Assembly: GCA_900319855.1 (NCBI GenBank)
Contig: ONQC01000011.1
Coordinates: 20,850-84,849 of the forward strand
Origin: an uncultured Bacteroidales bacterium
Lineage (GTDB): Bacteria; Bacteroidota; Bacteroidia; Bacteroidales; UBA932
Direction: 5' to 3'
DNA: 64,000 nt
Shown here piece by piece: positions 40,508-50,409 of the stretch. Position 1 is the first letter of the stretch. Each line of letters opens with the position of its first letter. The position numbers and the translations under genes were made by a program. Under the pieces are notes generated by a model that saw nothing but the letters and a program-made list of their open reading frames with translations, did no database searches and was not told the DNA's origin.

Positions 40508-42518
40508 GTTCCAGGAAGAAATCTTGGCGGGCATTCCGGACGTCCTGCCGGCACCCAAGCCCTACGATCCGTCCATCAACCATGCACCCAAACGCAAAGA
40601 TATCCTCACCCATGAGGAAAAGGTCCTGGCCCTGAAGAACGCCCTGCGCTATTTCCCGGCCAGACACCACGCCGTCCTCGCCCCCGAATTCGCAGAAGAA
40701 CTGGAGCGCTACGGCCGCATCTACATGTACCGGTTCCGCCCGGACTATGAGATGTACGCCCGCCCCATTGACGAATACCCGGCAAAATCCCGCCAGGCGG
40801 CCGCCATCATGGCCATGATCCAGAACAACCTGGATCCACGCGTCGCCCAGCATCCGCATGAACTAATCACCTACGGCGGCAACGGCGCCGTATTCCAGAA
40901 CTGGGCCCAGTACCGCCTGACCATGCAGTATCTGGCCAACATGACCGACGAGCAGACCCTATCCATGTACTCCGGTTTCCCGATGGGTCTTTTCCCGTCC
41001 CACAAGGACGCCCCGCGCGTGGTCGTCACCAACGGCATGGTCATTCCCAACTATTCCAAACCGGACCACTGGGAGAAATTCAACGCCCTGGGCGTATCCC
41101 AATACGGGCAGATGACGGCCGGCTCCTACATGTACATCGGCCCGCAGGGCATCGTCCACGGCACGACCATCACCGTCATGAATGCGGCCCGCAAACAGCT
41201 TTGGGCCAAAGGTCTTGACGGCAACGACAGGGCCGGGATGCTCTTTGTGACCGCCGGTCTCGGCGGGATGTCCGGCGCCCAGCCGAAAGCCGGCAACATC
41301 GCCGGCGTGGTCAGCGTAACGGCGGAGATCAATCCCCTGGCCGCCCGCAAGCGTTTCGAGCAGGGCTGGGTCGATGAACTCCACGAGGACCTCGACGAAC
41401 TGATGGCACGGATCCGCAAGGCCACCTCCGGCAAGGAGGTCGTCTCCCTGGCCTATGTCGGCAATGTCGTGGACCTGTGGGAGCGGCTCGCTGACGAGGG
41501 AATCCATGTCGACCTGGGTTCCGATCAGACCTCGTTGCACAATCCCTGGGCCGGCGGCTATTATCCCGTCGGCTACAGCCTGGAGGAATCCAAGCAGATG
41601 ATGGCCGACGATCCGGTCCGGTTCAAGGAGGCCGTCCAGGCTTCCCTCCGCCGCCATGTCGCCGCCATCAACCGGCTCGCTGACCGGGGAATGTATTTCT
41701 TTGACTATGGCAACGCCTTCCTGCTGGAGAGTTCCCGGGCCGGGGCGGATATCCTGCGTCCGGACGGTTCCTTCCGCTATCCGTCCTATGTACAGGACAT
41801 CATGGGACCGATGTATTTCGACTACGGATTCGGTCCGTTCCGCTGGGTCTGCATGAGTCAGGATCCCGAAGATCTTGCCAAGACCGACGCGCTGGCCGTC
41901 AAGGTGTTGCAGGAAATGGCCGCCACTGCGCCAAAAGAAATCCAAGGGCAGATGCATGATAACATCCGCTGGATCGAAGAGGCCGGACGGAACCACCTGG
42001 TGGTCGGTTCCCAGGCCCGTATCCTCTATGCGGATTGCGAAGGCCGCACCAAGATCGCCCTGGCCTTCAATGAAGCCATCCGCAAGGGCGAGATCAAAGC
42101 CCCGATCGTGCTCGGCCGCGACCACCACGACGTTTCCGGCACCGACTCCCCCTTCCGCGAGACCTCCAACATCTACGACGGCTCCCAGTTCACGGCCGAC
42201 ATGGCCATCCAGAACGTCATCGGCGACGGGTTCCGCGGGGCCACCTGGGTCTCCATCCACAACGGCGGCGGCGTCGGCTGGGGCGAAGTCATCAACGGCG
42301 GTTTCGGCATGGTCATCGACGGCTCCGCCGATGCGGACCGCCATATCCGCCAGATGCTGTTCTGGGATGTCAACAACGGCATCGCCCGCCGCAGCTGGGC
42401 CCGCAACGAAGGGGCCCGGTTCGCCATCCTTCGCGAAATGGAGCGGACTCCGGAGCTCCGGGTCACCGTTCCCAACCTGGCCGACGAAAACCTGATCAGA
42501 GACATATTGAAAGACTAA
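40500..42518 (+). CDS. hutU: Urocanate hydratase
   Basis: A 672-residue urocanase converting urocanate to 4-imidazolone-5-propanoate, using tightly bound NAD+. The NAD-binding segment FVTAGLGGMSGAQPKAGNIAG is clear; ITYGGNGAVFQNW, QYGQMTAGSYMYIGPQGIVHGT and the C-terminal GWGEVINGGFGMVIDGS are conserved. It is longer than the usual bacterial enzyme (about 555), matching the eukaryote-like long form seen in Bacteroidota. ATG 40500 overlaps the ftcD stop (ATGAATAA), indicating coupling. Confidence 0.95.
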   Translation: MNKFQEEILAGIPDVLPAPKPYDPSINHAPKRKDILTHEEKVLALKNALRYFPARHHAVLAPEFAEELERYGRIYMYRFRPDYEMYARPIDEYPAKSRQAAAIMAMIQNNLDPRVAQHPHELITYGGNGAVFQNWAQYRLTMQYLANMTDEQTLSMYSGFPMGLFPSHKDAPRVVVTNGMVIPNYSKPDHWEKFNALGVSQYGQMTAGSYMYIGPQGIVHGTTITVMNAARKQLWAKGLDGNDRAGMLFVTAGLGGMSGAQPKAGNIAGVVSVTAEINPLAARKRFEQGWVDELHEDLDELMARIRKATSGKEVVSLAYVGNVVDLWERLADEGIHVDLGSDQTSLHNPWAGGYYPVGYSLEESKQMMADDPVRFKEAVQASLRRHVAAINRLADRGMYFFDYGNAFLLESSRAGADILRPDGSFRYPSYVQDIMGPMYFDYGFGPFRWVCMSQDPEDLAKTDALAVKVLQEMAATAPKEIQGQMHDNIRWIEEAGRNHLVVGSQARILYADCEGRTKIALAFNEAIRKGEIKAPIVLGRDHHDVSGTDSPFRETSNIYDGSQFTADMAIQNVIGDGFRGATWVSIHNGGGVGWGEVINGGFGMVIDGSADADRHIRQMLFWDVNNGIARRSWARNEGARFAILREMERTPELRVTVPNLADENLIRDILKD

Positions 42519-42522
42519 ACGC

Positions 42523-44010
42523 ATGACACACTTCATCTCCAGCGCCCGCCTCTCTTTGGAGCGGATCAAAGAAATCATCGACAACCACGAGCAGTTGGCG
42601 CTCTCCGAGGAAAGCGTCGCCGCCATTGAGAAATGCCGGAAATACCTGGACAGCAAGATGGAGGACATCGACCGTCCCATCTATGGCGTCACCACCGGCT
42701 TTGGTTCGCTGTACAACATCACCATCCCGGCCGAAGACCTCAGCCAGCTGCAGCACAACCTGGTCATGTCGCATGCCTGCGGAACCGGCGAGACCGTCCG
42801 CCCCGAAATCGTCAAGATCATGCTGCTGCTCAAGGCCCAGAGCCTGAGCTATGGGCACTCCGGCGCCCAGCTGGTCACCGTGCAGCGGCTGGTGGACATG
42901 TTCAACAACGACATCCTGCCGGTCGTCTACCAGCAAGGTTCCCTGGGCGCATCGGGCGACCTCGCTCCCCTGGCCCACATGTGCCTGCCGCTCATCGGCC
43001 TGGGAGAAGTCCTGTACAAGGGCAAAGTCCGTCCTTCCACCGAAGTATGGGCCGAAATGGGCTGGGAGTCCATCCGGCTGCAGTCCAAGGAAGGCCTGGC
43101 CCTGCTGAACGGCACCCAGTTCATGAGCGCCCATGCCGTCTGGTCCATCCTCAAAGCCATCCGCCTGTCCAAATGGGCCGACCTGATCGGCGCCATGTCC
43201 CTGGATGCCTATGACGGCCGCATCGAGCCCTTCCTCCCGCTGACCCACCTGCTCCGTCCGCACAAGGGCCAGATCGATACCGGCAAGCGGTTCATGGAAA
43301 TCCTCGAAGGCAGCCAGCTGATCCGCCGCCCGAAAGAGCATGTCCAGGACCCGTATTCCTTCCGCTGCATCCCGCAGGTCCACGGAGCCGTCAAGGACAA
43401 TATCCGGTATGTGGAATCCGTCATCGAGAACGAGATCAACAGCGCGACCGATAATCCGAACGTCTTCCCGGATGAAGACATGATCATCTCCGCCGGCAAT
43501 TTCCACGGCGAACCGATCGCAATCCCGATGGATACGCTGGCCATCGCCCTTTCCGAACTGGCCAACATCTCGGAGCGGCGCATTTTCCGTCTGATCTCCG
43601 GTCAGCGGGACCTGCCGAAATTCCTGGTAGCCAAGCCGGGACTCAACAGCGGTTTCATGATCCCGCAGTATACGGCCGCCTCCATTGTAAGCCAGAACAA
43701 AGGGCTTTGCTGGCCGGCGTCCTGCGATTCCATCCCGTCTTCGCAGGGGCAGGAGGACCATGTCAGCATGGGCTCCAACGCTGCCACGAAACTCGTCCGC
43801 GTCGCCGACAATGTCGAGACCGTCCTGGCCATCGAACTGTTCAATGCGGCACAGGCCCTCGAATTCCGTCGTCCGTCACACACGTCTGCGCTGCTTGAAC
43901 GGATTTTCAGCGATTTCCGGGAAGAGGTTCCTTTCATTGAGAACGACACCTATATGCATCCGCTCATTGAAGCGGCCGTCCGGTTTATCAAACAGGAAAA
44001 GTATTTCTAG
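42523..44010 (+). CDS. hutH: Histidine ammonia-lyase
   Basis: A 495-residue enzyme that removes ammonia from L-histidine to give urocanate, the first step of the pathway. The MIO prosthetic group forms from Ala143-Ser144-Gly145 in GSLGASGDLAPLAHM, at the canonical position. YGVTTGFGSL at the N-terminus and the C-terminal QEDHVSMGSNAATK are also signatures. It starts four bases after hutU and ends three bases before hutI. Confidence 0.97.
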   Translation: MTHFISSARLSLERIKEIIDNHEQLALSEESVAAIEKCRKYLDSKMEDIDRPIYGVTTGFGSLYNITIPAEDLSQLQHNLVMSHACGTGETVRPEIVKIMLLLKAQSLSYGHSGAQLVTVQRLVDMFNNDILPVVYQQGSLGASGDLAPLAHMCLPLIGLGEVLYKGKVRPSTEVWAEMGWESIRLQSKEGLALLNGTQFMSAHAVWSILKAIRLSKWADLIGAMSLDAYDGRIEPFLPLTHLLRPHKGQIDTGKRFMEILEGSQLIRRPKEHVQDPYSFRCIPQVHGAVKDNIRYVESVIENEINSATDNPNVFPDEDMIISAGNFHGEPIAIPMDTLAIALSELANISERRIFRLISGQRDLPKFLVAKPGLNSGFMIPQYTAASIVSQNKGLCWPASCDSIPSSQGQEDHVSMGSNAATKLVRVADNVETVLAIELFNAAQALEFRRPSHTSALLERIFSDFREEVPFIENDTYMHPLIEAAVRFIKQEKYF

Positions 44011-44013
44011 GCC

Positions 44014-45234
44014 ATGCGTAAGCTCCTGACCCACATCGCATCGCTGACTGGCATCGTTCCGGAAGGGGTCCTGCGCAAACAGGGCGCTGAAATGGATACG
44101 ACCGGTTCGCTGGAAAACGCCTGGCTGCTGGTGGAAGACGGCCGGATCACCGCTTTCGGGCAGATGGGATGCGCCATGCCGGAAGCCGCCGACGAGCTTG
44201 ACTGCAGCGGCTGTCTGGTCCTGCCTGCCTTCTGCGACAGCCATACGCACATTGTCTACGCCGGAAGCCGGGACGGAGAGTTTCTGGATAAGATCGAAGG
44301 TCTTTCCTATGAGGAAATCGCGGCCCGGGGCGGCGGAATCCTGAACTCTTCCGACCGCCTGCATGAAACCCCAGAAGACGAACTGTATGCCCAGACGATG
44401 GAGCGGGTTCGGGAGATGATGGCAAAGGGTACGGGAGCCATCGAGATCAAGTCCGGCTATGGACTGCGGACGGAAGACGAACTGAAAATGCTGCGGGTCA
44501 TCCGGCGGGTACGGGAAAGCGTTCCGGCTGAAATCCGGGCCACCTTCCTGGGCGCCCATGCCGTTGGCCGGGGGTATACCCATGAGGAATATGTCCGGCT
44601 GGTCTGCGAAGAGATGATTCCCCGGGTGGCAGCCGAAGGCCTGGCGGATTTCGTCGATGTGTTTTGCGATGAAGGGTTCTTTACGGTCGAAGATACCGAC
44701 CGGATCCTTCAGGCAGGCCGGAGAGCGGGTCTCCGACCGAAAATCCATGCCAACGAGCTGGCCGTCAGCGGCGGCGTACAGGTCGGTGTCCGTCACGAGG
44801 CGCTCTCCGTCGACCACCTGGAGCGTACCACCGATGCGGAAATCGAGGCCCTGCGCGGTACGGCAACCATGCCGACCATGCTGCCGGGTTCTTCCTTCTT
44901 CCTCGGACTCCCCTATGGCCGGGCCAAGGATTACATCGCTGCAGGACTGGGGGTTGCCCTGGCATCCGACTACAACCCCGGTTCTTCCCCTTCAGGCGAC
45001 ATGCGTTTCGTCATGTCTCTGGGCTGCATCCAGATGCGGCTTACTCCCATCCAGGCCCTCAACGCCTGCACCCTCAACAGTGCCTACGCCATGGGCGTTG
45101 CCGACACCTGTGGTTCCATCACTTGCGGCAAGTGGGCGAACCTGCTGGTCTGCCGGCCGGGATTCAACCTGACGAAAATACCCTATCTCCACCATACCCC
45201 CTTCCTCCGGAACGTACTACTCAAAGGAGAATAA
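44014..45234 (+). CDS. hutI: Imidazolonepropionase
   Basis: A 406-residue amidohydrolase that opens the imidazolone ring to N-formimino-L-glutamate. Metal-binding segments are CDSHTHIVYAG (HxH), GAHAVGRGYT, KIHANELAVSGGVQVGV and the Asp in VALASDYNPGSSPS. It completes the set HutH, HutU, HutI, FtcD, so the operon encodes histidine to glutamate plus a one-carbon unit; no hutG or transporter is present. Confidence 0.96.
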   Translation: MRKLLTHIASLTGIVPEGVLRKQGAEMDTTGSLENAWLLVEDGRITAFGQMGCAMPEAADELDCSGCLVLPAFCDSHTHIVYAGSRDGEFLDKIEGLSYEEIAARGGGILNSSDRLHETPEDELYAQTMERVREMMAKGTGAIEIKSGYGLRTEDELKMLRVIRRVRESVPAEIRATFLGAHAVGRGYTHEEYVRLVCEEMIPRVAAEGLADFVDVFCDEGFFTVEDTDRILQAGRRAGLRPKIHANELAVSGGVQVGVRHEALSVDHLERTTDAEIEALRGTATMPTMLPGSSFFLGLPYGRAKDYIAAGLGVALASDYNPGSSPSGDMRFVMSLGCIQMRLTPIQALNACTLNSAYAMGVADTCGSITCGKWANLLVCRPGFNLTKIPYLHHTPFLRNVLLKGE

Positions 45235-45270
45235 TCGGTCGGGCTCCGCGAAGCGGTGGGGGTTGGGACT

Positions 45271-45305
45271 GGGCATCTTTTTTCGAGATTCGAAAAAAGA
45301 TGCCC
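45271..45305. terminator. 16-bp inverted repeat after hutI
   Basis: GGGCATCTTTTTTCGA (45271-45286) and its reverse complement (45290-45305), loop GAT. A strong hairpin 3' of the hut operon; a second small stem GCCTC/GAGGC follows. Confidence 0.75.
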
Positions 45306-45375
45306 GCCTCTCCCGAGGCAGGCATCCCAAGCAAGAGATTAATTAATGATTGAGAGGGTTTTATGAAAGGTACCC

Positions 45376-45414
45376 TATAAAGGTCCGTCGGCCAGAACGG
45401 CCGGCGGGCCTTTG
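45376..45414. terminator. Bidirectional terminator hairpin
   Basis: AAAGGTCCGTCGGCC pairs with GGCCGGCGGGCCTTT, loop AGAAC. It lies between hutI and the convergent large lipoprotein gene. Confidence 0.75.
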
Positions 45415-45425
45415 CTTCTGACTGT

Positions 45426-48400
45426 CTAGTTGCCAGGGGTGAAGATCACCTGATAGTTGAAGGTGATGTCTTCCTGCCACTTGGTCTTGACAGTAACGGT
45501 TACATCGTAGGTGACCGGCTTCTGCAGCTTCACTTCACCGGTGTAGTTGAACTTCAGCGTGTTGCCTTCGATCGTGAAGAGATCCTTCACGGACGGGCTC
45601 AGGCTCTCCGGTTCGGCCACCAGCGTCTGCTGAATGTCATAGGCATCCGCGGCGGAGCGGTTGGCAGCGAAACCATTGTCCTTCTCATTGGTAAAGCTGT
45701 TACCGATGGTCCACTTACCGTTCTCCAGGACTGTGTACTTGGTCTCGATGTCCGGACGGACATCCTGGATCTTGATGCCTTCGAGCAGGTCCTGCTCATA
45801 GACCTTCTGGTCTACGACCTTTACGGTGATGTTGCCCGGCTTGTTGAAGGTGAACGGCGTGTAGCGGCGGACCTCATACTTGCTATAGTCATCCGGAGTA
45901 CCGACACCATCGAAACGGGTCTTGATCGGGAAGGAGGCCTTACCGTCGCCGATACCGGATTCGATGCTAAGGTCGGCACGGATGCCGATGGCCGGCAGAT
46001 TCGTCATGAAATAGAGCGTGTTGTCCGCATTCCAGAGGTCGTCATAGGTCGCGCGGCCGTCGGTCGGGGTCGGGAGCGCCTTGGCGCCGAGGGTCTTGTC
46101 GGAGTATCCGAACTTCACGATGAGGCCGGCAGCGGCCAGGTCTTCGACGACATTGCCCTTGGCATCCACGACATTCCAGGCGCGTTTCATGAAGTCGATC
46201 TTTTCGACATCGTACTTGTAGAGCTTGGAACGGCCGCCCTCCACGGAGGTTGCATTCGCCCAGTACTTCGGCTGGACCTGGGTGAAGAAGACACTATCCT
46301 TGCCGACGAACTCTTCGACATGCTTGAAGTTGTATGCCGGGACCTCGTAACCAACCTTCCAAACGAGCTGGACTTCCTGGCCGATGTAGGTCGTGACGTT
46401 GCGCTGGAGCGGACGCTCGAGGGCGGCGATGGCAAGCAACTGCTTGGCCGTTGCACTGATCCGAGCCACACCACTGGCGGAAATCTGCATGTATTCGGAA
46501 TCACCGGCCGGCGTTGCAGGCTTCAGATCGGAAGCAACTTCCTTGGTGGCGAATTCTGCGACATCCTTGAAGTCGGCGGCCTTGGTCACGCCGGCGGCCT
46601 CGAATGCGGCCTTGATCGCGGCATCCAGATCCTGGGAAACAGCTTCATATTTGCCGGTCTGGGCATCGTAACCGGATTCAGCATCGTTGATGATGAAGAT
46701 CTTGTCCGGGCTGACGGTTACCTTGACCGGTTTACGCGAACGGTCGACGGTCTTGAAGATGAATTCGACCTTGATGATATTGTCCGCAGTCTCATAGGTG
46801 GCCTTGGCCGTGTAGGTCTTGGCCCACGCGAAACCGGAGACATTGGCAAAGAGCTTTTCGCCCTCGATGATCGGGTAGATCGTAATTCCTTCGACCTTCA
46901 CATTCTCCTCATCGTAGACTGCCCATTCCGACGGGACGGCACGCTTGAGGTCGCTCACTTTGAGCCCGAACTTCTCGTCACCCGGCACATTCTTGCTGTC
47001 CTTGGCGAAGGTGGCAGGGACCTTCAGACGGCCGTAGCTGGCGGTCTCTCCATTGAAGAGGTCATGATCGGTCTTGGCATCCTGGGCATACGTCCAGACG
47101 AAGTCGTCGGTAACGAGCTTGAACTCGGCAATCGGCTTGGTGACGGTCACGACAAAGTCCGCCTTGAGCGTCTTGTCGCCCATACCGGTATAGAAGGAGT
47201 AGGCGCCGGTAACCTTGCGGCCGAGGGCGGCCTTCAGCTGGGAGTAGCTCTTCTCCTCGTTCATCTTGACGGTAGCATAGCCGGCTTCATTGGTCGCATC
47301 CTTCATGAGCTTATCGGTGTTCGCCGGATCGTAGGTCACCTTGACATCAAACGCCTTGGTCAAGGCAGGAAGCGTATATTCTTCAGCGAGTTCGGTGTAG
47401 GTATATTTCTTGGTGCCGACCTGATACAGGACTACGGCATTTTCGAACATCGTGATGACGGTATCTTTGTCGTTCCAAGCGATCTCGGCAGCTTTATCAG
47501 CAATCACCCAGTCTTTGCGCTCGGCGTTGTAGACATACGGATCCGGAAGGACGGTGATATCAGCCTGCGCATCGTGGGCAGGATAGAGGGTTACGTACGG
47601 GCTGGAGATCTCGATGTCACGGGCAACTTCGCTCTCTTCGCTCTTTTCAACCTTATAATTGACTTCCAGGGCGGTAGCATAAGCGGCGCGGACCTTGTAG
47701 TTCTCCAGGTCAGCCTTGTTGTAAATATACGCCACATTGTCCGGATTCTGGGGATCGCCAACCTGGGCAGAGCCGACCGGCTGGAGGTCGCCGTAGCCGA
47801 AGGCCTTGAGATCGAAGTTCTTCGGGAGGAAGGTGACGACGATTTCGCCAGCCTTGGCGCCCTTCTTGACGTCGGTGATCTCGAGCTGCGGGACAACGGT
47901 CTCACCGGCACGGGTCTTGACGGCCTTGGTGTTGAAAGAGAGGATGTCGGCTCCGACGGCGGCCAGTTCGGCGGCGGCGTCGGCCGGAGAGACCTTGAAG
48001 GTAGCCTCGGTAGCCTGGCCGATCAGCATGGAGATCTCAGTCTGGCCGGCGGCATCGCCCTGGGTCATTTCGCTGTAATTGACGGTCATCTTGCCATCCT
48101 CATAGTCCGGGACATAGACGATGGACTGGATACGGTTCAGCAGCTTCTCGATATTGACCTCGGCGGCTGTAAGGCGCTTCTCGATATCCGCAATCTTCTT
48201 GTTGATTTCCGTGCGGAGTTTGTCGATTTCCTTGGTGATCGTCTCATCGAGTTTCCCGATCTTCCCATCGAGTACCGTAATATCGGAGATCGCCTTGGTC
48301 AGCTTGGCATTCATCGTCTCCGTCAGGGTCTGCAAGGCGTCGATGTCCTCCTCAGCATCCGTGATACGGGATGCATTGGCGGCGATCTTGGCCTCAAGCG

Positions 48401-49004
48401 CCGTCTTCAGGGCTGCATCCTTGTCATCGGAATACTTCTTGAGCTCGGTCTTCAAGGCAGCATCCTGCGCCTCGGCATAGGCCTTGACCTCGGCCAGTTT
48501 CTGGGCCAAGACATTCGTCTGCCAGGTTTCGAAAGCGGCCTTGGAGAGGTAGTCCTCCGCCACCTTCTGCTTGAAGGTCTCGAGATTCGTCTTCAACTCA
48601 CCCACTTCGTCTTCCAGGTTACCCAGATTGTCCGTCAGGACCTTGACGGCATCCTGGATATCCTTGACGGTCGTATTGACAAAATTCTGGAAAGTCTCCG
48701 TATCCAGTTTCTTGTCGATATTGGCCTTCATGGTCTCAATATCACCATTGATCTTGGTAATCTGACCATTGATGGTCTCAATGGATCCTTCGGTGGCTTT
48801 CTGGGCCGATTCGAGGGTGGAAACGGCGGACTGCAGGATCGATACCTGGGACTCGAGACTGGCGACTTTGCCCGTCTCAAGGGCCGTGACCTTTTTCTGC
48901 AAATCCTTGATGTCGTCGTCGTAGTCAGTGTTGTTACAACTGGCTGCGACCAGTGCTGCTCCGACGAAGAGCAGCGCTGCGAGTTTTGAGAATTTCACTT
49001 TCAT
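45426..49004 (-). CDS. Very large coiled-coil surface lipoprotein of unknown function
   Basis: A 1192-residue lipoprotein (signal MKVKFSKLAALLFVG, lipobox AASC, C23). Residues about 30-300 are heptad-rich coiled coil (DYDDDIKDLQKKVTALE, VASLESQVSILQSAVSTLES, DTETFQNFVNTTVKDIQDAVK and so on). After YVPDYEDGKMTVNYSEM comes about 890 residues of beta-rich sequence with no domain I can name, ending in KTKWQEDITFNYQVIFTPGN, a Bacteroidota surface-type Ig-like strand. The N-terminal coiled coil resembles those preceding DUF4988-type domains. I use ATG 49004 because it gives the signal peptide; ATG 49025 is possible. An OmpA-family gene lies 27 bases upstream, probably in the same transcript. The function is unknown. 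Confidence 0.85.
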   Translation of the reverse strand: MKVKFSKLAALLFVGAALVAASCNNTDYDDDIKDLQKKVTALETGKVASLESQVSILQSAVSTLESAQKATEGSIETINGQITKINGDIETMKANIDKKLDTETFQNFVNTTVKDIQDAVKVLTDNLGNLEDEVGELKTNLETFKQKVAEDYLSKAAFETWQTNVLAQKLAEVKAYAEAQDAALKTELKKYSDDKDAALKTALEAKIAANASRITDAEEDIDALQTLTETMNAKLTKAISDITVLDGKIGKLDETITKEIDKLRTEINKKIADIEKRLTAAEVNIEKLLNRIQSIVYVPDYEDGKMTVNYSEMTQGDAAGQTEISMLIGQATEATFKVSPADAAAELAAVGADILSFNTKAVKTRAGETVVPQLEITDVKKGAKAGEIVVTFLPKNFDLKAFGYGDLQPVGSAQVGDPQNPDNVAYIYNKADLENYKVRAAYATALEVNYKVEKSEESEVARDIEISSPYVTLYPAHDAQADITVLPDPYVYNAERKDWVIADKAAEIAWNDKDTVITMFENAVVLYQVGTKKYTYTELAEEYTLPALTKAFDVKVTYDPANTDKLMKDATNEAGYATVKMNEEKSYSQLKAALGRKVTGAYSFYTGMGDKTLKADFVVTVTKPIAEFKLVTDDFVWTYAQDAKTDHDLFNGETASYGRLKVPATFAKDSKNVPGDEKFGLKVSDLKRAVPSEWAVYDEENVKVEGITIYPIIEGEKLFANVSGFAWAKTYTAKATYETADNIIKVEFIFKTVDRSRKPVKVTVSPDKIFIINDAESGYDAQTGKYEAVSQDLDAAIKAAFEAAGVTKAADFKDVAEFATKEVASDLKPATPAGDSEYMQISASGVARISATAKQLLAIAALERPLQRNVTTYIGQEVQLVWKVGYEVPAYNFKHVEEFVGKDSVFFTQVQPKYWANATSVEGGRSKLYKYDVEKIDFMKRAWNVVDAKGNVVEDLAAAGLIVKFGYSDKTLGAKALPTPTDGRATYDDLWNADNTLYFMTNLPAIGIRADLSIESGIGDGKASFPIKTRFDGVGTPDDYSKYEVRRYTPFTFNKPGNITVKVVDQKVYEQDLLEGIKIQDVRPDIETKYTVLENGKWTIGNSFTNEKDNGFAANRSAADAYDIQQTLVAEPESLSPSVKDLFTIEGNTLKFNYTGEVKLQKPVTYDVTVTVKTKWQEDITFNYQVIFTPGN

Positions 49005-49031
49005 AAGATATGATAAATTAAACATTTATGC

Positions 49032-50234
49032 TTATTCAAGCGTACCGATGACAACGCGGTTCTTGACGTTCTCAGCGAACGGCTGGATCGTATCGCCCTT
49101 GAAATCCGTCGTGATGCGGGATTCCGCGACACCGCAATCAACCAACACTTTGCGGACGGCGTTCACACGACGTTCGGAGAGTTTCAGGTTGTGCTGCGGA
49201 CGACCGGTCTTGCGGTCGGCATAGCCCACGATGGTTACGCTAAATTCCGGATTGGCTTTCAGCCACTGGGCAGCGGCTTCCAACCGGGCCTTCTCCTCCT
49301 TGGAGATCCGGGAGGAATCCAGCGCGAAGAAGGTGTTGAATCCATGTTCGGCGGCGATGGCGGCATGCTCGGCGGCAGCGGAACGGGCAGCCTCTTCAGC
49401 CGCGCGGCGCTCGGCAGCCAGCCGGTCAGCCTCTTCCTTTGCTGCACGTTCCCGCGCCTCCGCTTCCATCTGGGCCCGGCGGGCGGCTTCTTCTGCCGCA
49501 TAACGGGCAGCGGCTTCCGCTTCCTCACGGGCTGCGGCCTGAGCCGCCAGCCAGGCGGCGGAGGTCCGGTACGGTTTCCCGCCGAAAGCGAACTTCAGGC
49601 CTACCAGGCCGGCAAAATGGAAATCCGGATTCTCCGCTTTCTTGGAATTCAGGTGATCGGAAGTGATCGTACTCGCTGCCTCCAGGTTGAGAAGGAGGTT
49701 ATCCGACAAGCGGATATCCAATCCGGCTCCGGCACGGCCGGCGCCGAAAACTTTCGTCCCATCCCACAGATAGGTAAAGAACTGGGCGGGAACGACACCG
49801 GTAACGTCATTCGCTTTGTTGTTCATACCTGCCAGGACCGCTCCGCCGGCAAGCACATACGGCCGGAAGGTGCGGGCATGGTTATACCCGCCGATCAGGG
49901 AAGCGAGATCGACCGTAAAATCAAGGTTGCCTCCAATCAGATTGAACTTATAAACCTCGGTAGGGTTGACCACATTACCTTTGCCCTGCCAACCGCCGAC
50001 GCCGAAACGCAGGCCGATTACGGGAGTAAATTGATAACCGACCGACAGAGCGGCAGCGGGAGAAAGCAGATCCTTGAAAGCCGTTTCGCCCAGGGTATAG
50101 GCGACGCCACCCTGGACCTGGCCGTACCAGTGCGGCCGGAATTCGACGCTTTCGTCCGTCTTGCTCTGCTGTGCAGAGGCGGCCAGCGGCATGAGCAACG
50201 CTGCCACAAGAAGAGAAAATGCGATACGTTTCAT
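49032..50234 (-). CDS. OmpA-family outer membrane protein with Ala/Glu-rich linker
   Basis: A 400-residue outer-membrane protein: signal peptide ending ASAQQ, an eight-stranded-barrel-like N-terminus (about 25-195), a helical Ala/Glu/Arg-rich linker (about 208-300; AREEAEAAARYAAEEAARRA and so on) and a C-terminal OmpA/MotB domain (about 305-400). The peptidoglycan-binding pattern is present as VTIVGYADRKTGRPQHNLKLSERRVNAVRKVL. The helical linker is much longer than in E. coli OmpA and could span part of the periplasm. The downstream gene encodes the coiled-coil lipoprotein, and the two may form one envelope-spanning structure; that is inference. Confidence 0.9.
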   Translation of the reverse strand: MKRIAFSLLVAALLMPLAASAQQSKTDESVEFRPHWYGQVQGGVAYTLGETAFKDLLSPAAALSVGYQFTPVIGLRFGVGGWQGKGNVVNPTEVYKFNLIGGNLDFTVDLASLIGGYNHARTFRPYVLAGGAVLAGMNNKANDVTGVVPAQFFTYLWDGTKVFGAGRAGAGLDIRLSDNLLLNLEAASTITSDHLNSKKAENPDFHFAGLVGLKFAFGGKPYRTSAAWLAAQAAAREEAEAAARYAAEEAARRAQMEAEARERAAKEEADRLAAERRAAEEAARSAAAEHAAIAAEHGFNTFFALDSSRISKEEKARLEAAAQWLKANPEFSVTIVGYADRKTGRPQHNLKLSERRVNAVRKVLVDCGVAESRITTDFKGDTIQPFAENVKNRVVIGTLE

Positions 50235-50280
50235 CTGTTTATGATTAATTATTTCTCGTTGCGTATTTTATATGATACGG

Positions 50281-50312
50281 CAAAAATAAAAAGTTTTTTC
50301 TATTCCAACAAA
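50281..50312 (-). promoter_or_regulatory. OmpA gene promoter (TTTG-N20-TATTTTTG)
   Basis: On the minus strand TTTG (50309-50312) and TATTTTTG (50281-50288) are 20 bases apart; the ATG is at 50234. It probably drives the OmpA and coiled-coil genes together. Confidence 0.72.
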
Positions 50313-50409
50313 TTTTTTGAATAATTTATGATACCTAACGCCCGGCCCATTACCGCGGGCACGGAAGCGTGAGCGTATCACCTATTATTTTTAAGGGGGG
50401 CTGTAAGGA

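Noticed and set aside
46320-48989. An 889-codon open frame antisense to the coiled-coil lipoprotein
   Set aside because: Its Gly/Ile/Asp-rich pattern mirrors the heptad repeats of the real gene; the minus-strand frame has a signal peptide and lipobox, this one has none.
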